DNA from: Cyanobacteria bacterium J069
Lineage (GTDB): Bacteria > Cyanobacteriota > Cyanobacteriia > Elainellales > Elainellaceae
DNA: 45,687 nt
NCBI GenBank assembly: GCA_003695655.1
Contig: RFIF01000535.1
Span: 1 to 45,687 of the forward strand
Direction: 5' to 3'
Of this stretch, positions 36,082 to 45,687 are shown piece by piece. The position numbers were made by a program, and so were the translations under genes. Positions within the stretch are counted from its first letter, which is position 1; the number at the start of each line of letters is the position of its first letter. The notes under the pieces are model-generated. The model was not told the origin of the DNA. It saw nothing but the letters and a program-made list of their open reading frames with translations, and searched no databases.

Positions 36082-36889
36082 AGCTGCTGCTGAGGGGTTT
36101 GTAGCCTGTATAGAGTTATTTTCCCAGCATCTGTACCAGAAGGTTTCTGGGGCTGCTGGAGAGAGCAAAGTATGGATCTGCCGCTGATACAAGCCTTGGG
36201 GTGGGTCGGTTAAGCTCGGTCAAGCGCCGACTCAGACCCCTTGGGCGCTGGCTGAATCCGTCCATCGGGGCGATCGCCAGCTATTTCCGCCTGATTAATC
36301 AGATTAATCTTAATTAAGCTGATTAACCAATAAGCTGATTAACCAAATTAAGCAGTGCGGCAGGTTGGGCAAATCGCTACAATGGCGGGCGAATGCCTTA
36401 AGCTAACGCGGGATGCCAGGAATGCCCCCAGTATTCCCCGCAGAGGTCAATAAACTATCGTCAGTGGGGTAGTCTGGATTAGGTAACTGGGGGGCTGGTG
36501 ATCGATGCATTCTGTATAGCACAGCCAGAACTCATCCGCTCAAGAAACTGCCTGGCTCAAGAAACTGCCTAACTTAAGTGGGCATTGCTCCGCTCTGTAA
36601 CCCGTCTGTCGTGTCAGAAGTTCTGGGACTTGAGGCACAATACATAAAAGTAGAAGAATAAAAAGAAGAGGCCTGGCGGTAAAGCAGGGGAATCTGGTAG
36701 ACGAGCACTCAAGCGGCTGAAGTCGCTACTATCGATTTAAGTACGATCGACTAGAATCAGTCCCTACTTAAAGCTCAGCGAGTTTAAACCTGATCAGTCA
36801 GAATTGGCACTAGACGTATTAAATCTGTTTTGCTCATCAATTTTTGTTCAGCTTTGTCCAGTTCGTAAAACGGCAGCCGTTAAGGAAGA
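36082..36889. other. 808-base pilB/grpE divergent spacer
   Basis: Holds direct repeats: AAGCTGATTAACCAA-type units twice at about 36316-36346, and GCTCAAGAAACTGCCT twice at about 36538-36570. No heat-shock CIRCE operator is visible. A tRNA-like stretch around 36671-36760 was examined and rejected. Promoters for pilB and grpE should lie here. Confidence 0.45.
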
Positions 36890-37582
36890 ATGATCGAAGA
36901 AGAGAAACAACCGATGGAGGGTGATGACGTGTCCGCTGAAAGCAATGGGGTTGAAAGCGAAGCCATGAACACAGAGGCGGTCGAGACATCTGCGACGACG
37001 GTTGAGGTGTCAACCGAACCTCAAGCTGAGGGCATAGCTGAGATGCCCAGCGGAGACTCTTCGGCGCTCGTCGATGAGCTAAATCAAAAGGTGGCCACGC
37101 TAGAGCAGCAGCTCGAAGAATGGACGAATCACTGCAAGCGCATTGCAGCCGACTTTGAGAATTTTCGCAAGCGCACCCAAAAGGAAAAAGAAGACCTGGA
37201 GCAGCAAATTAAGTGCAACACGGTTGTTGAACTGCTGCCTGTGGTCGATAACTTTGAACGAGCGCGATCGCAAATTAAGCCCCAAGGCGAGGAAGGAATG
37301 GCTATTCACAAGAGCTATCAGGGCGTCTATAAAGACCTGGTAGAGCGTCTCAAGCGGATTGGCGTTTCTCCGATGCGCTCGGAGGGCAAAGACTTTGATC
37401 CCAACTTACATGAAGCGGTCATGCGCGAACCTTCAACAGAGTATGCAGAGGGTGCAGTAATTGAAGAACTGGTGCGGGGCTACATGCTGGGCGATCGCGT
37501 GTTGCGCCACGCCATGGTCAAAGTTGCCGCTGCTGTTGAGTCTACCGATGGAGACGATGGCTCAGGCTCATCAGACGGTTAA
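36890..37582 (+). CDS. grpE: Nucleotide exchange factor GrpE
   Basis: 230 residues; releases ADP from DnaK. The N-terminal ~65 residues are acidic and disordered, then a long coiled coil ([20 protein letters not shown], then [19 protein letters not shown]) and the C-terminal beta domain ([39 protein letters not shown]). All family landmarks are present. Start ATG 36890; a Met at 36914 is possible. First of grpE-dnaK-dnaJ, followed by a 248-base gap. Confidence 0.96.
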   Translation: MIEEEKQPMEGDDVSAESNGVESEAMNTEAVETSATTVEVSTEPQAEGIAEMPSGDSSALVDELNQKVATLEQQLEEWTNHCKRIAADFENFRKRTQKEKEDLEQQIKCNTVVELLPVVDNFERARSQIKPQGEEGMAIHKSYQGVYKDLVERLKRIGVSPMRSEGKDFDPNLHEAVMREPSTEYAEGAVIEELVRGYMLGDRVLRHAMVKVAAAVESTDGDDGSGSSDG

Positions 37583-37830
37583 ATCCGCTAACTCAGCAGC
37601 GCGGCGAGCGCTATCGATATCCGCTCAGCCTGCGGTTACTCTATCGAATTTCGGCAATCTTACGCTTTCGGTTGGGCAAGTCTCCTGTATTCTGCTGAGC
37701 CTGTGGAAATATTTTTTAAGCCTGACTGATTAAATTCCCGAACAATTGCGGAATACTTGCTAAGAGTTGAATCAGCTTCTGGATCTCCGACTCATTCACT
37801 TGAAATCTGATAGCCGCTAATAGCTAAATT

Positions 37831-39819
37831 ATGGGAAAAGTCATTGGCATCGACCTAGGCACAACGAATAGCTGTGTTGCTGTCCTAGAGGGCGGTCAAC
37901 CCGTTGTCATTTCCAGCTCAGAAGGAGGACGGACTACTCCTAGCATTGTTGGTTTTGGCAAAAGCGGTGAGCGGCTCGTAGGGCAACTCGCCAAACGTCA
38001 GGCTGTGACCAACGCCGAAAATACCATTTTCAGCATCAAGCGGTTTATCGGGCGGCGCTGGGACGACACGACTGACGAACAGGGACGAGTCCCTTACAAC
38101 TGCGTCCGGGGCAAAGACGACACCGTGGATGTGCAGATTCGGGGACGCTCCTACACGCCCCAGGAAGTGTCTGCCATGATCCTGCAAAAGCTGAAGCAGG
38201 ACGCTGAAAACTATCTGGGAGAACCCGTGACTCAGGCGGTCATTACGGTTCCCGCCTACTTTACTGATGCCCAGCGTCAGGCCACCAAAGATGCCGGCAC
38301 GATCGCCGGACTGGAGGTGCTGCGCATTATTAATGAGCCGACGGCGGCTGCCCTTTCCTATGGGCTAGACAAGCAGGATCAAGAGCAAAGCGTCCTTGTG
38401 TTTGACCTGGGTGGCGGGACGTTCGATGTGTCGGTGCTGCAACTCGGCGATGGTGTGTTTGAGGTGAAGTCCACCTCCGGCAACAACCATCTGGGTGGCG
38501 ATGACTTTGACAACGTGCTTGTGCGCTGGCTGATGAGCAGCTTCCAGGAGCAGGAGGGTATCGACCTCTCTAGCGATAAAATGGCGTTGCAACGGCTGCG
38601 GGAAGCGGCGGAAAAAGCCAAGATTGAGCTTTCCAGCATGCTGAACACCACTATTAATTTGCCCTTCATTACGGCAGATGAAACGGGGCCAAAGCACCTG
38701 GAGATGGAGCTGACCCGTGCCAAGTTTGAAGAACTGGTCAGTGACCTAGTCCAGAGCACTATTGAGCCAGTTACCCAGGCGCTCAAAGACTGTGGACTCA
38801 GCCCGGACGAGCTAGATCGAATTCTGTTGGTGGGCGGCTCTACCCGGATTCCGGCTGTGCAAGAGGCGATTAAGCAGTTTTTCAACGGTAAGTCCCCCGA
38901 TCGCTCGGTGAACCCGGATGAGGCAGTGGCGCTGGGTGCCGCGATTCAGGCGGGCGTGCTAGGGGGCGAGGTCAAGGATCTGTTGCTGCTGGATGTGACG
39001 CCACTGTCGCTAGGGATTGAAACCTTGGGCGGCGTGTTTACCCGCATTATCGAACGCAACACTACCGTTCCCACCAGCAAAACCCAGACCTTTTCTACGG
39101 CGACAGATGGACAGACTTCGGTCGAGATCCATGTGTTGCAGGGTGAACGGGCCATGGTGAAGGATAACAAGAGCCTCGGCAAGTTTCAGTTGACAGGCAT
39201 TCCCCCGGCACCGCGTGGGGTGCCGCAAATTGAAGTGTCCTTTGAAATTGACGCAGACGGTATTTTGCAAGTGAGCGCCCGTGACAAAGGCACCGGCCGC
39301 GAACAAAGCATCCGGATTACCAATACGGGTGGTCTGAGTGATGTTGAAGTGGAACGGATGCGTCAAGAAGCGGAAATCTATGCAGAAGAAGACCAAAACC
39401 GCCGTCTGCTGGTGGAATACCGGAACCAAGCGGATATCCTGTTCAACAACTATGAAACGACGCTACGAGAAAACGGCGACCTGATTCCTGAGGACTACAA
39501 GGTGCAGGCGGCTGAGAAGGTAGCGGAACTGCGGGCGGCGATCGCCGATCGAACGCTCGATGTCGAAAGCGTGAAGGTTCGCCTGGATGCACTTCAACAT
39601 GCGCTGTTTGCCATTGGTTCGACCATCTACCAGCAGGCTACTGCCGAGCAAACGGGTTATGGTGAAACAGGTTACAGCAGCGAATTTAGTGACATTGACG
39701 ATCCCACGATTGCCTGGACAAATGGCAATGGTACGGACGACCTGACGGAAAGGCTGGAAGATGATTTCAGCTTTGAAACCGATGAGACTGTCACGGCTGA
39801 TTATGAGGCAGTTGATTAG
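37831..39819 (+). CDS. dnaK: Chaperone protein DnaK (Hsp70)
   Basis: 662 residues. ATPase domain with [76 protein letters not shown] and [16 protein letters not shown]. The substrate-binding part begins after the linker [20 protein letters not shown]. The C-terminal ~60 residues are acidic and end in [11 protein letters not shown] rather than the EEVD-like tail, common in cyanobacterial DnaK2-type proteins; the multicopy DnaK1/2/3 assignment is inferred from its operon with grpE and dnaJ. Confidence 0.97.
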   Translation: MGKVIGIDLGTTNSCVAVLEGGQPVVISSSEGGRTTPSIVGFGKSGERLVGQLAKRQAVTNAENTIFSIKRFIGRRWDDTTDEQGRVPYNCVRGKDDTVDVQIRGRSYTPQEVSAMILQKLKQDAENYLGEPVTQAVITVPAYFTDAQRQATKDAGTIAGLEVLRIINEPTAAALSYGLDKQDQEQSVLVFDLGGGTFDVSVLQLGDGVFEVKSTSGNNHLGGDDFDNVLVRWLMSSFQEQEGIDLSSDKMALQRLREAAEKAKIELSSMLNTTINLPFITADETGPKHLEMELTRAKFEELVSDLVQSTIEPVTQALKDCGLSPDELDRILLVGGSTRIPAVQEAIKQFFNGKSPDRSVNPDEAVALGAAIQAGVLGGEVKDLLLLDVTPLSLGIETLGGVFTRIIERNTTVPTSKTQTFSTATDGQTSVEIHVLQGERAMVKDNKSLGKFQLTGIPPAPRGVPQIEVSFEIDADGILQVSARDKGTGREQSIRITNTGGLSDVEVERMRQEAEIYAEEDQNRRLLVEYRNQADILFNNYETTLRENGDLIPEDYKVQAAEKVAELRAAIADRTLDVESVKVRLDALQHALFAIGSTIYQQATAEQTGYGETGYSSEFSDIDDPTIAWTNGNGTDDLTERLEDDFSFETDETVTADYEAVD

Positions 39820-40040
39820 AGTATCCGAAGAGAGTCGATGATTGGTCGATGATCAGTTGCTGAGCATTGGCTTGGTGGGCATTGGTTCGGTAATGCCCAC
39901 CCGATGACCAGCGTGCGATCGCAAACAATTCGTTACGATGTAGGATGTGGGGAATCGGTCGTTCGGCCGCTTGTCTGCACTGCGCTTGCCAAGCCCTCCC
40001 TACCGTTTTTACTTCTATTACTTACCCCCAGTAGCGCTCT

Positions 40041-41171
40041 ATGGCCCGTGACTACTACGACATTCTGGGTGTCTCTCGCGATGCCGACAAAGAGGACATC
40101 AAGCAAGCCTATCGACGGCTGGCCCGCAAGTACCACCCTGATGTCAATAAAGAGGAAGGCGCTGAAGAACGCTTCAAAGAAATTAATCGCGCCTACGAAG
40201 TGCTTTCAGAGCCAGAAACGCGTGCCCGTTACGATCGTTTTGGTGAAGCAGGTGTCGGCTCAGCAGCCGGAGCAGGTTATCAAGACTTCAGCGATCTGGG
40301 CGGGTTCGCTGATCTGTTTGAAAGCTTCTTTAGCGGCTTTTCAGGTGCGGCCCCTGGCCAGCAAACCCGACGGCGCAGCGGCCCGGCGCGAGGCGAAGAC
40401 CTGCGGCTCGATCTAAAGCTAGATTTTCGTGAGGCTATTTTTGGTGGCGAGAAAGAAATCCGCATTAGCCATCTAGAGACTTGCACCACCTGTACGGGTT
40501 CCGGTGCTAAGCCGGGTACCCGTCCCAAAACTTGCACCACCTGCGGCGGCGCGGGGCAGGTGCGACGAGCTACACGCACCCCGTTTGGCAGTTTTACTCA
40601 GGTTTCGACCTGTCCAACCTGTAACGGCAGTGGGCAGATGATCGAAGATAAATGCGATGTTTGCGGCGGCAGTGGGCAAAAGCAGGAAGCCAAGAAGCTG
40701 AAAATCACCATTCCAGCGGGCGTTGATAATGGCACCCGGCTGCGAATTTCCTCGGAGGGCGATGCTGGAATGCGGGGTGGCCCACCCGGCGACCTCTATG
40801 TATTCTTGTTTGTGAATGATGATCCTGAGTTTCAGCGGGATGGTATTAACATTCTGTCTAACTTGAAGATTAGCTATTTGCAGGCGATTCTGGGATCGAA
40901 GCTAGAGGTGAGCACGGTGGATGGCCCGCTGGAGACGATGATTCCGCCTGGAACTCAGCCTGGAACCGTGATTACGCTTGAAGATCGAGGAGTGCCCCGT
41001 CTGGGCAACCCCACGAGCCGGGGCGACCAGTTGATTACAGTTCAAGTAGATATTCCCACTCGCATCTCAGCAGAAGAGCGCAAGCTGCTGGAAGATCTGG
41101 CAAAACTGCGGGGCGATCGCATTGGTAAGGGCGGCATGGGCTTCCTGGACAATCTGTTCCATAAGTCTTGA
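40041..41171 (+). CDS. dnaJ: Chaperone protein DnaJ, type I
   Basis: 376 residues. J domain with HPD at 32-34, a Gly/Phe-rich linker ([16 protein letters not shown]), and four zinc repeats ([32 protein letters not shown]), so it is the full Hsp40 type with client binding in the C-terminal barrels ([38 protein letters not shown]). The gene follows dnaK by 221 bases. Its 3' end is 11 bases before the next ORF's ATG. An overlapping open frame at 39904-40416 is a shadow. Confidence 0.97.
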   Translation: MARDYYDILGVSRDADKEDIKQAYRRLARKYHPDVNKEEGAEERFKEINRAYEVLSEPETRARYDRFGEAGVGSAAGAGYQDFSDLGGFADLFESFFSGFSGAAPGQQTRRRSGPARGEDLRLDLKLDFREAIFGGEKEIRISHLETCTTCTGSGAKPGTRPKTCTTCGGAGQVRRATRTPFGSFTQVSTCPTCNGSGQMIEDKCDVCGGSGQKQEAKKLKITIPAGVDNGTRLRISSEGDAGMRGGPPGDLYVFLFVNDDPEFQRDGINILSNLKISYLQAILGSKLEVSTVDGPLETMIPPGTQPGTVITLEDRGVPRLGNPTSRGDQLITVQVDIPTRISAEERKLLEDLAKLRGDRIGKGGMGFLDNLFHKS

Positions 41172-41182
41172 GCCTGATCTAC

Positions 41183-41437
41183 ATGACTGAATCTTTTCTT
41201 GCACCGGATGTCCAGCTTGATCTGCGCGGCACTCCCTGTCCGCTAAATTTTGTGCGAACCAAGCTGCGCTTAGAAAAAATGCCGGCTGGATCGCTTTTAG
41301 AGGTGTGGCTTGATCCGGGAGAACCGATGGAGCAGGTGCCTGATAGCTTGCAGATGGAAGGGTATCCGATTGAGCAGGTTGAAGAACGGCAGAGTGGAGA
41401 TGGCGCTTATTTTGCTCTTAGCATTCGTCGTCCCTAG
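41183..41437 (+). CDS. TusA/SirA-like sulfur-carrier-fold protein
   Basis: 84 residues from ATG 41183; the TTG at 41168 would overlap the dnaJ stop and is rejected. SirA/TusA fold: LDLRGTPCPLNFVRTKLRLE with the CPxx motif and the sulfur-relay Cys19, then MPAGSLLEVWLDPGEPMEQV. The family ranges from tRNA 2-thiolation (TusA) to unassigned sulfur carriers. The position between dnaJ and rsgA hints at a translation/proteostasis role, but no partner such as a Tus/Mnm gene is present. Function inferred. Confidence 0.85.
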   Translation: MTESFLAPDVQLDLRGTPCPLNFVRTKLRLEKMPAGSLLEVWLDPGEPMEQVPDSLQMEGYPIEQVEERQSGDGAYFALSIRRP

Positions 41438-41439
41438 TT

Positions 41440-42564
41440 ATGGGTACAGACCGTCAGCCTCAGCCTGATGTGGAGTCCGCAGTTCCTCTTCAAGCGGAGC
41501 TGGAAAAACTGATTGGCACTGTGCTGGCGGTACAGGCAAATTATTATTTTGTGCGGCTAGACCCCGGCTGCTATCCTGTGGGGTCTACCGACATGCTGCT
41601 ATGTACGCGGCGATCGCGGCTTAAGAAAATTGGGCAGCGGGTCTGGGTGGGCGATCGCGTCGAAGTTGAAGAACCCGACTGGGCCGGTCAGCGGGGGGCG
41701 ATCGCCCAGGTCTTGCCCCGTCGCTCTGAGCTAGACCGTCCGCCTGTCGCCAATGCCGATCAGATTCTCCTGGTGTTTGCCCTGGCGGAACCCACGCTAG
41801 ACCCGGTTCAACTGAGTCGATTTTTGATCAAAGCGGAATCGACGGGACTGGGCGTTGTCCTTTGTCTCAACAAATGCGACTTGCTATCGGCAGCAGAACT
41901 GGCAGAGTGGAGCGATCGCTTGAAACAGTGGGGCTATCCCCCGCAGATGATTAGCGTCCATAAAAAGCAAGGACTGGATGCTCTCGCACCGCATTTAGCG
42001 CATCAAATTACCATTGTCTCTGGGCCTTCGGGCGTGGGCAAATCTAGCTTGCTAAATGCGCTGATTCCTGCTGTAGACCTGCGAGTCGGGACGGTATCCG
42101 GCAAGCTCCAGCGAGGCCGTCACACCACGCGCCATGTTGAGCTATTTGAGCTGCCTGGGGGCGGACTGCTGGCCGATAGTCCCGGTTTTAACCAGCCTGA
42201 TTTGGACTGTGCTCCTGTGGAGTTGGCCCACTATTTTCCCGACGTCCGTCAGCGGATGGCAATCGCAGCCTGTCAATTTAGCAACTGCCTGCACCGCGAG
42301 GAGCCAGCGTGCGCTGTGCGGGGAGACTGGGAGCGCTACGAACATTACCGGATTTTTTTGGAAGAGGCGATCGCCCGCCAAGAAACGCAAGAACGAACCC
42401 GCGATGCCGAAGCCACAACCAAACAAAAAAGTCGCCAACACGGTCAAACCGAAATCGAACCAAAGCTAGAGCGCAAAAAATATCGCCAGCCCTCCCGCCG
42501 AGTTGAAAAGCAGCGCCTCCAGGAATGGCAAGCAGAAGTAGATACAGAGGATACATTAGACTAG
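41440..42564 (+). CDS. rsgA: Ribosome small subunit-dependent GTPase RsgA
   Basis: 374 residues, circularly permuted GTPase that checks late maturation of the 30S subunit. The G motifs occur in permuted order: NKCD (144-147), GPSGVGKS (195-202), DSPG (246-249). N-terminal OB domain (LIGTVLAVQANYYFVRLDPG) and a C-terminal zinc-binding part (AACQFSNCLHREEPACAVRG). The last ~60 residues are basic and low complexity (KQKSRQHGQTEIEPKLERKK), probably RNA contacting. The gene starts 3 bases after the TusA-like stop, so the two are likely translated in tandem. Confidence 0.96.
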   Translation: MGTDRQPQPDVESAVPLQAELEKLIGTVLAVQANYYFVRLDPGCYPVGSTDMLLCTRRSRLKKIGQRVWVGDRVEVEEPDWAGQRGAIAQVLPRRSELDRPPVANADQILLVFALAEPTLDPVQLSRFLIKAESTGLGVVLCLNKCDLLSAAELAEWSDRLKQWGYPPQMISVHKKQGLDALAPHLAHQITIVSGPSGVGKSSLLNALIPAVDLRVGTVSGKLQRGRHTTRHVELFELPGGGLLADSPGFNQPDLDCAPVELAHYFPDVRQRMAIAACQFSNCLHREEPACAVRGDWERYEHYRIFLEEAIARQETQERTRDAEATTKQKSRQHGQTEIEPKLERKKYRQPSRRVEKQRLQEWQAEVDTEDTLD

Positions 42565-43237
42565 CCAGAGATTAGACTATCCAGAGATTAGCCAGACACC
42601 CAGGCTGCACCCACGAAAAATCCTCCTCCCACATCAGCCTATCCCCCTTGGGCATACAAGCGCAGTCAGCAAGAGGCCATGCAAAAAATAGAAGAGCGCT
42701 GCAAATACTATCTACCTTCTTATTTAAAGTTCATTTACTTACACTTTCGTTAACAAACTTAACACAACGGCAGACTTTCGCAACCTAAACTAAGCATAAA
42801 GTCGTAAAGTCCACCTCTAAGTTGCTTAATTTGCATGTTGATTTTGCAAAGATTCTTGGGAAACCTTAAATTTAAGTCCTGCTCAGCCAAATACCGTCCT
42901 TTTGCGAACGGTTGCAAATCCTAACAAAGATCTTTCTGTTGGTTCCTCCAATAACCTGTTCTATATAATGAAGAGCCTTAATTAATAGCCGCATTGCGAA
43001 ATAAATCACGGTATATAGCATGTTCTTGCAGGACGAGACACGCACAGTCTTGGCAAGGCAAGCGCATCTTGACCATCCGTACACCTCACTAACTGCAAAA
43101 ACGCCGTATCCAGCTTTTCTCAACACTTTTCTCAACAAGCGTCTCTATTGTTCGAGGTTTTCTGGGGCTAGGGTATTCGAGCCTCGTGCCACGTCCTCCT
43201 AACATTTTGTAGAAACTTATATTTCGTCAAAATTTCT
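42565..43237. other. 673-base AT-rich spacer before the kinase
   Basis: Strikingly AT-rich compared with the upstream genes. Contains GTTAACAAACTTAAC near 42749 and short inverted repeats. No ORF or RNA is supported. It is probably a regulatory leader or a border of a transferred segment. Confidence 0.4.
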
Positions 43238-45421
43238 ATGGATCAACAACAACTAGAACATCTTAAAGCTATTTGCAACAATGATGCCACCTTCGAGCAG
43301 ATCCAGCAGTATCTTTCGGTCGAGATAGATAGTCCGAAAACAGGGCAACAGAAAGCCCTATTTCGAGTCATTACAAAAATTCGTGAATCCTTAGACCTAA
43401 AAGCAATTTTTAAGACAACTGCAATTGAAGTCCGGCAACTGCTAAATGCAGATCGCGTCGCGCTTTTTTGCTTTGCTCCCAATTCTGGTTGGAATGATGG
43501 CGAGTTTGTCGCAGAAGATGTCTCCCTCGAATTTAAGTCAGTTTTATCGGAAAAAGTTCATGATCACTGCTTCGGTGATCAGTATGCGATTGATTACCAC
43601 AAAGAGCGAGTACAAGCCGTTAGTGATATTCAAACAGCAGGGCTGAAAGACTGTCATATTGAGGTTTTGACTCGCTTTCAAATCCGTGCCAATTTGGTTG
43701 TACCGGTGCTAGAGGAGCAGACACTTTGGGGACTACTTTGCATTCATCAATGTTCTGCTCCTCGCGTTTGGGCACCTCATGAAATCGAGTTTATTCAGCA
43801 AGTTGCAACTCATCTTGGTATTGCGCTTCAGCAAGCAAAACTCCTGGAGAAAGTGCGCTTTCAGACAGAGCAGCACAAAGCCTTGTTTAAGGTTATTACT
43901 CGAATTCGAGAGCCAATGGATTTGGCAACGATTTTTAGAACGGCTGCAACTGAATCTCGACAATTGCTCAAGTCTGATCGGGTTGCAATTTTTCGGTTTG
44001 CGCCTGATTCCAATTGGAATGATGGGGAGTTTGTGTCGGAGAGTGTTGCACAGGGTTACACTTCAGTACTGGCAGAGAGAGTTCACGACCATTGTTTTGG
44101 CGATCGCTACGCTGCGGCCTATCATCAAGGACAAATTCAGGCGGTTGCTGATATTTACTCATCTGGTCTTCAGGCGTGTCATATCGAAGTATTGTCGCGC
44201 TTTCAAATTCGAGCCAACTTGGTAGTACCTCTTTTGCAGGGAACGTATTTGTGGGGATTGTTGTGCATTCATCAATGCGCTGAGCTACGTTTCTGGGAAG
44301 CAGAAGAAATTGAATTCGCCAGGCAAATTGCAGCTCATCTCAGCGTTGCGCTCCAACAAGCAGAGTTGTTAGCCAAAACTCAACAACAAACTGTTGAGCT
44401 TGGTCTTGCATTAGATCATCTCAAAAAGGCACAAACTCAGTTGATTCAAAGCGAAAAAATGTCGAGCCTAGGGCAACTTGTGGCTGGAATTGCTCACGAA
44501 ATTAACAACCCTGTCAACTTTATTCATGGCAACATCAGTTACGCCCATCGCTACGCTCAAGATTTAATGGGATTGGTCAAACTTTATCAGCAGCATTATC
44601 CAGAACCTGTTTGCGCGGTGGGCGATCGCGCCGAGGAAATTGACATCGATTTTTTGATGAAAGACTTTCCACTAATGCTAGCATCTATGCAAATCGGAGC
44701 TGAACGAATTCGCAACATTGTGTTGTCTCTTCGGAATTTCTCACGGCTCGATGAAGCAGAGATGAAAGTTGTGGACTTGCACGAAGGACTAGAAAGTACG
44801 CTGCTGATCTTGCAATATCGTCTCAAGCCCAAGTCGATTTCTAATCTTGCTCAAAATATTCGATTGGTCAAAGAGTATGGACAATTACCGCTGGTGGAAT
44901 GCTATCCAAGCCAACTTAATCAGGTATTTATGAATTTGCTCAGCAATGCCATTGATGCCTTAGAAGAGCAAATTGTATCGCGAGAAAAAATGCTTCAGCA
45001 GTCAGGGAGTGATAGCGTCAATAACTTGCCCCAACCTACCATTACGATTCGGACTGAACTATGCGATCGACACGATCAGTCTGATGATCTAGGCGATTAT
45101 GAGGACGATCGCCCAGCTTTAGAGCGTGCAAGAGAGCGTGCAATCCTGGCGAGCGATCGCTCCCAAGATGCCTCCACTCAATACGTTGCGATCCGGATTG
45201 CCGACAACGGCCCTGGAGTACCCGAAAAACTCCAAACCAAACTATTCGATCCCTTTTTTACAACCAAGCCCGTCGGCAAAGGCACAGGTCTAGGACTTTC
45301 AATTAGCCAGCAAATTATTTGCGAACGGCATCACGGCACACTGAAATGCATCTCGCACCCCGGCAGAGGCACGGAATTCCAGGTTTTAATTCCAATCCGT
45401 CAACACGAACTAGTAGGATAA
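43238..45421 (+). CDS. Histidine kinase with two DXCF cyanobacteriochrome-like GAFs
   Basis: 727 residues, soluble. GAF1 (~residues 40-205): DHCF with Cys111, and CHIEVL with Cys139-His140. GAF2 (~212-380): DHCF with Cys286, and CHIEVL with Cys314-His315. In both, the two cysteines are 28 residues apart, as in DXCF-type cyanobacteriochromes that use dual thioether links to a bilin. Both also have the WNDGEFV segment. The kinase core follows: phosphoacceptor His420 in LVAGIAHEINNPVNFI, then N box NQVFMNLLSNAIDALEEQ, DNGPGVPE and LFDPFFTTKP with GKGTGLGLS. No receiver domain and no regulator gene nearby. The codon use is AT-richer than the rsgA block. Light sensing is inferred from motifs. Confidence 0.9.
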   Translation: MDQQQLEHLKAICNNDATFEQIQQYLSVEIDSPKTGQQKALFRVITKIRESLDLKAIFKTTAIEVRQLLNADRVALFCFAPNSGWNDGEFVAEDVSLEFKSVLSEKVHDHCFGDQYAIDYHKERVQAVSDIQTAGLKDCHIEVLTRFQIRANLVVPVLEEQTLWGLLCIHQCSAPRVWAPHEIEFIQQVATHLGIALQQAKLLEKVRFQTEQHKALFKVITRIREPMDLATIFRTAATESRQLLKSDRVAIFRFAPDSNWNDGEFVSESVAQGYTSVLAERVHDHCFGDRYAAAYHQGQIQAVADIYSSGLQACHIEVLSRFQIRANLVVPLLQGTYLWGLLCIHQCAELRFWEAEEIEFARQIAAHLSVALQQAELLAKTQQQTVELGLALDHLKKAQTQLIQSEKMSSLGQLVAGIAHEINNPVNFIHGNISYAHRYAQDLMGLVKLYQQHYPEPVCAVGDRAEEIDIDFLMKDFPLMLASMQIGAERIRNIVLSLRNFSRLDEAEMKVVDLHEGLESTLLILQYRLKPKSISNLAQNIRLVKEYGQLPLVECYPSQLNQVFMNLLSNAIDALEEQIVSREKMLQQSGSDSVNNLPQPTITIRTELCDRHDQSDDLGDYEDDRPALERARERAILASDRSQDASTQYVAIRIADNGPGVPEKLQTKLFDPFFTTKPVGKGTGLGLSISQQIICERHHGTLKCISHPGRGTEFQVLIPIRQHELVG

Positions 45422-45687
45422 ACTCTAGTAGGATAAACTTCTAAACCTCCAGAGTCCGCCCAATAATACCATCTGATTAATGGCTAGTGCAGTGTCACGG
45501 TTTAGTTTTAGGGGGATGCCCTAGGGCGCGTCATTAATTAGGCTCAGAAACCTTAAGAGGATGTTTAGGAAGTAGCTGAGAATACCAGTAAGAGCTAATT
45601 TATTAAGTCGCTGAAACTCCCATCTGGCAGGGCTTTCAGAAAAACTGCTTAATGCAGTTCCCGGAAGCCAAAACCCCTGATATACAA
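45422..45687. other. Right-edge region after the kinase
   Basis: The stop codon is inside a tandem copy of CTAGTAGGATAAACT (about 45409-45438). The remaining sequence, 45520-45687, has no complete gene. A frame from ATG 45652 (MQFPEAKTPDIQ) runs off the edge, so a gene or transposable element may continue to the right. Confidence 0.35.

Noticed and set aside
36671-36760. tRNA-like stretch (a GGTAGACG segment resembling a D arm)
   Set aside because: No matching T arm (GTTCRANNC) and no complementary acceptor stem follow, so it is not a tRNA.
36600-37830. CIRCE heat-shock operator near grpE/dnaK
   Set aside because: No TTAGCACTC-N9-GAGTGCTAA or close match was found upstream of grpE or dnaK.
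39904-40416. 170-codon open frame overlapping dnaJ
   Set aside because: It lies in another frame over the dnaJ J domain and linker, with low-complexity residues; a shadow of dnaJ.

Overview
The window reads as a cyanobacterial chromosome segment. The evidence is the very frequent HIP1 palindrome (GCGATCGC and GGCGATCGCC), a separate atpD-atpC unit, a pilB-pilT-pilC block next to a divergent grpE-dnaK-dnaJ block, a PetL-like cytochrome b6f peptide, and a two-component kinase whose GAF domains look like cyanobacteriochromes. Short intergenic tandem repeats and moderate-to-high GC suggest a Leptolyngbya-like filamentous lineage, but that placement is inference only.

Layout. 1-7.1 kb is housekeeping: a J-domain gene cut by the window edge, pgi, a cupin-like protein, gloA, gcvT, gcvH, a site-2 protease and nth. 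7.1-11.4 kb is an accessory island. It holds a TIR-STAND-TPR protein whose stop codon overlaps the start of hicA, then hicB, a small unknown ORF, a decayed second copy of the 3' end of the TIR-STAND-TPR gene, and the wreck of a second toxin-antitoxin pair. 11.6-15.6 kb has an RlpA-like protein and an ABC exporter. 15.7-19.3 kb looks like a redox/electrophile defence cluster: osmC-like, peroxiredoxin-like and tetR on the minus strand, and a glutathione S-transferase and a flavin split-barrel protein on the plus strand, with two TetR-type operators over a clear promoter between tetR and the transferase. 19.3-20.3 kb has a long hairpin-rich leader ahead of an RsbW-like ATPase. 20.3-26.8 kb holds larC, a membrane-anchored Pro-rich protein, scpB, an unknown conserved-looking protein, aroB, petL and a queuosine-precursor transporter. 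26.9-31.1 kb has atpD-atpC and three poorly characterised genes. 31.2-36.1 kb is the type IV pilus motor block pilB-pilT-pilC. 36.9-42.6 kb is grpE-dnaK-dnaJ-tusA-like-rsgA. 43.2-45.4 kb is a histidine kinase with two DXCF cyanobacteriochrome-like GAF domains.

How genes work together. GrpE, DnaK and DnaJ form one chaperone machine. PilB and PilT are the extension and retraction ATPases acting with the platform protein PilC. GcvT and GcvH are two of the four glycine-cleavage proteins. AtpD and AtpC belong to F1. The most unusual part is the 7.1-11.4 kb island: a predicted NAD-cleaving or signalling TIR domain on a STAND switch with nearly identical 40-residue TPRs, translationally coupled to a HicA toxin and followed by a duplicated fragment of its own 3' end. 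It has the architecture of a conflict (anti-phage or programmed-death) module. No function is proven by sequence alone.
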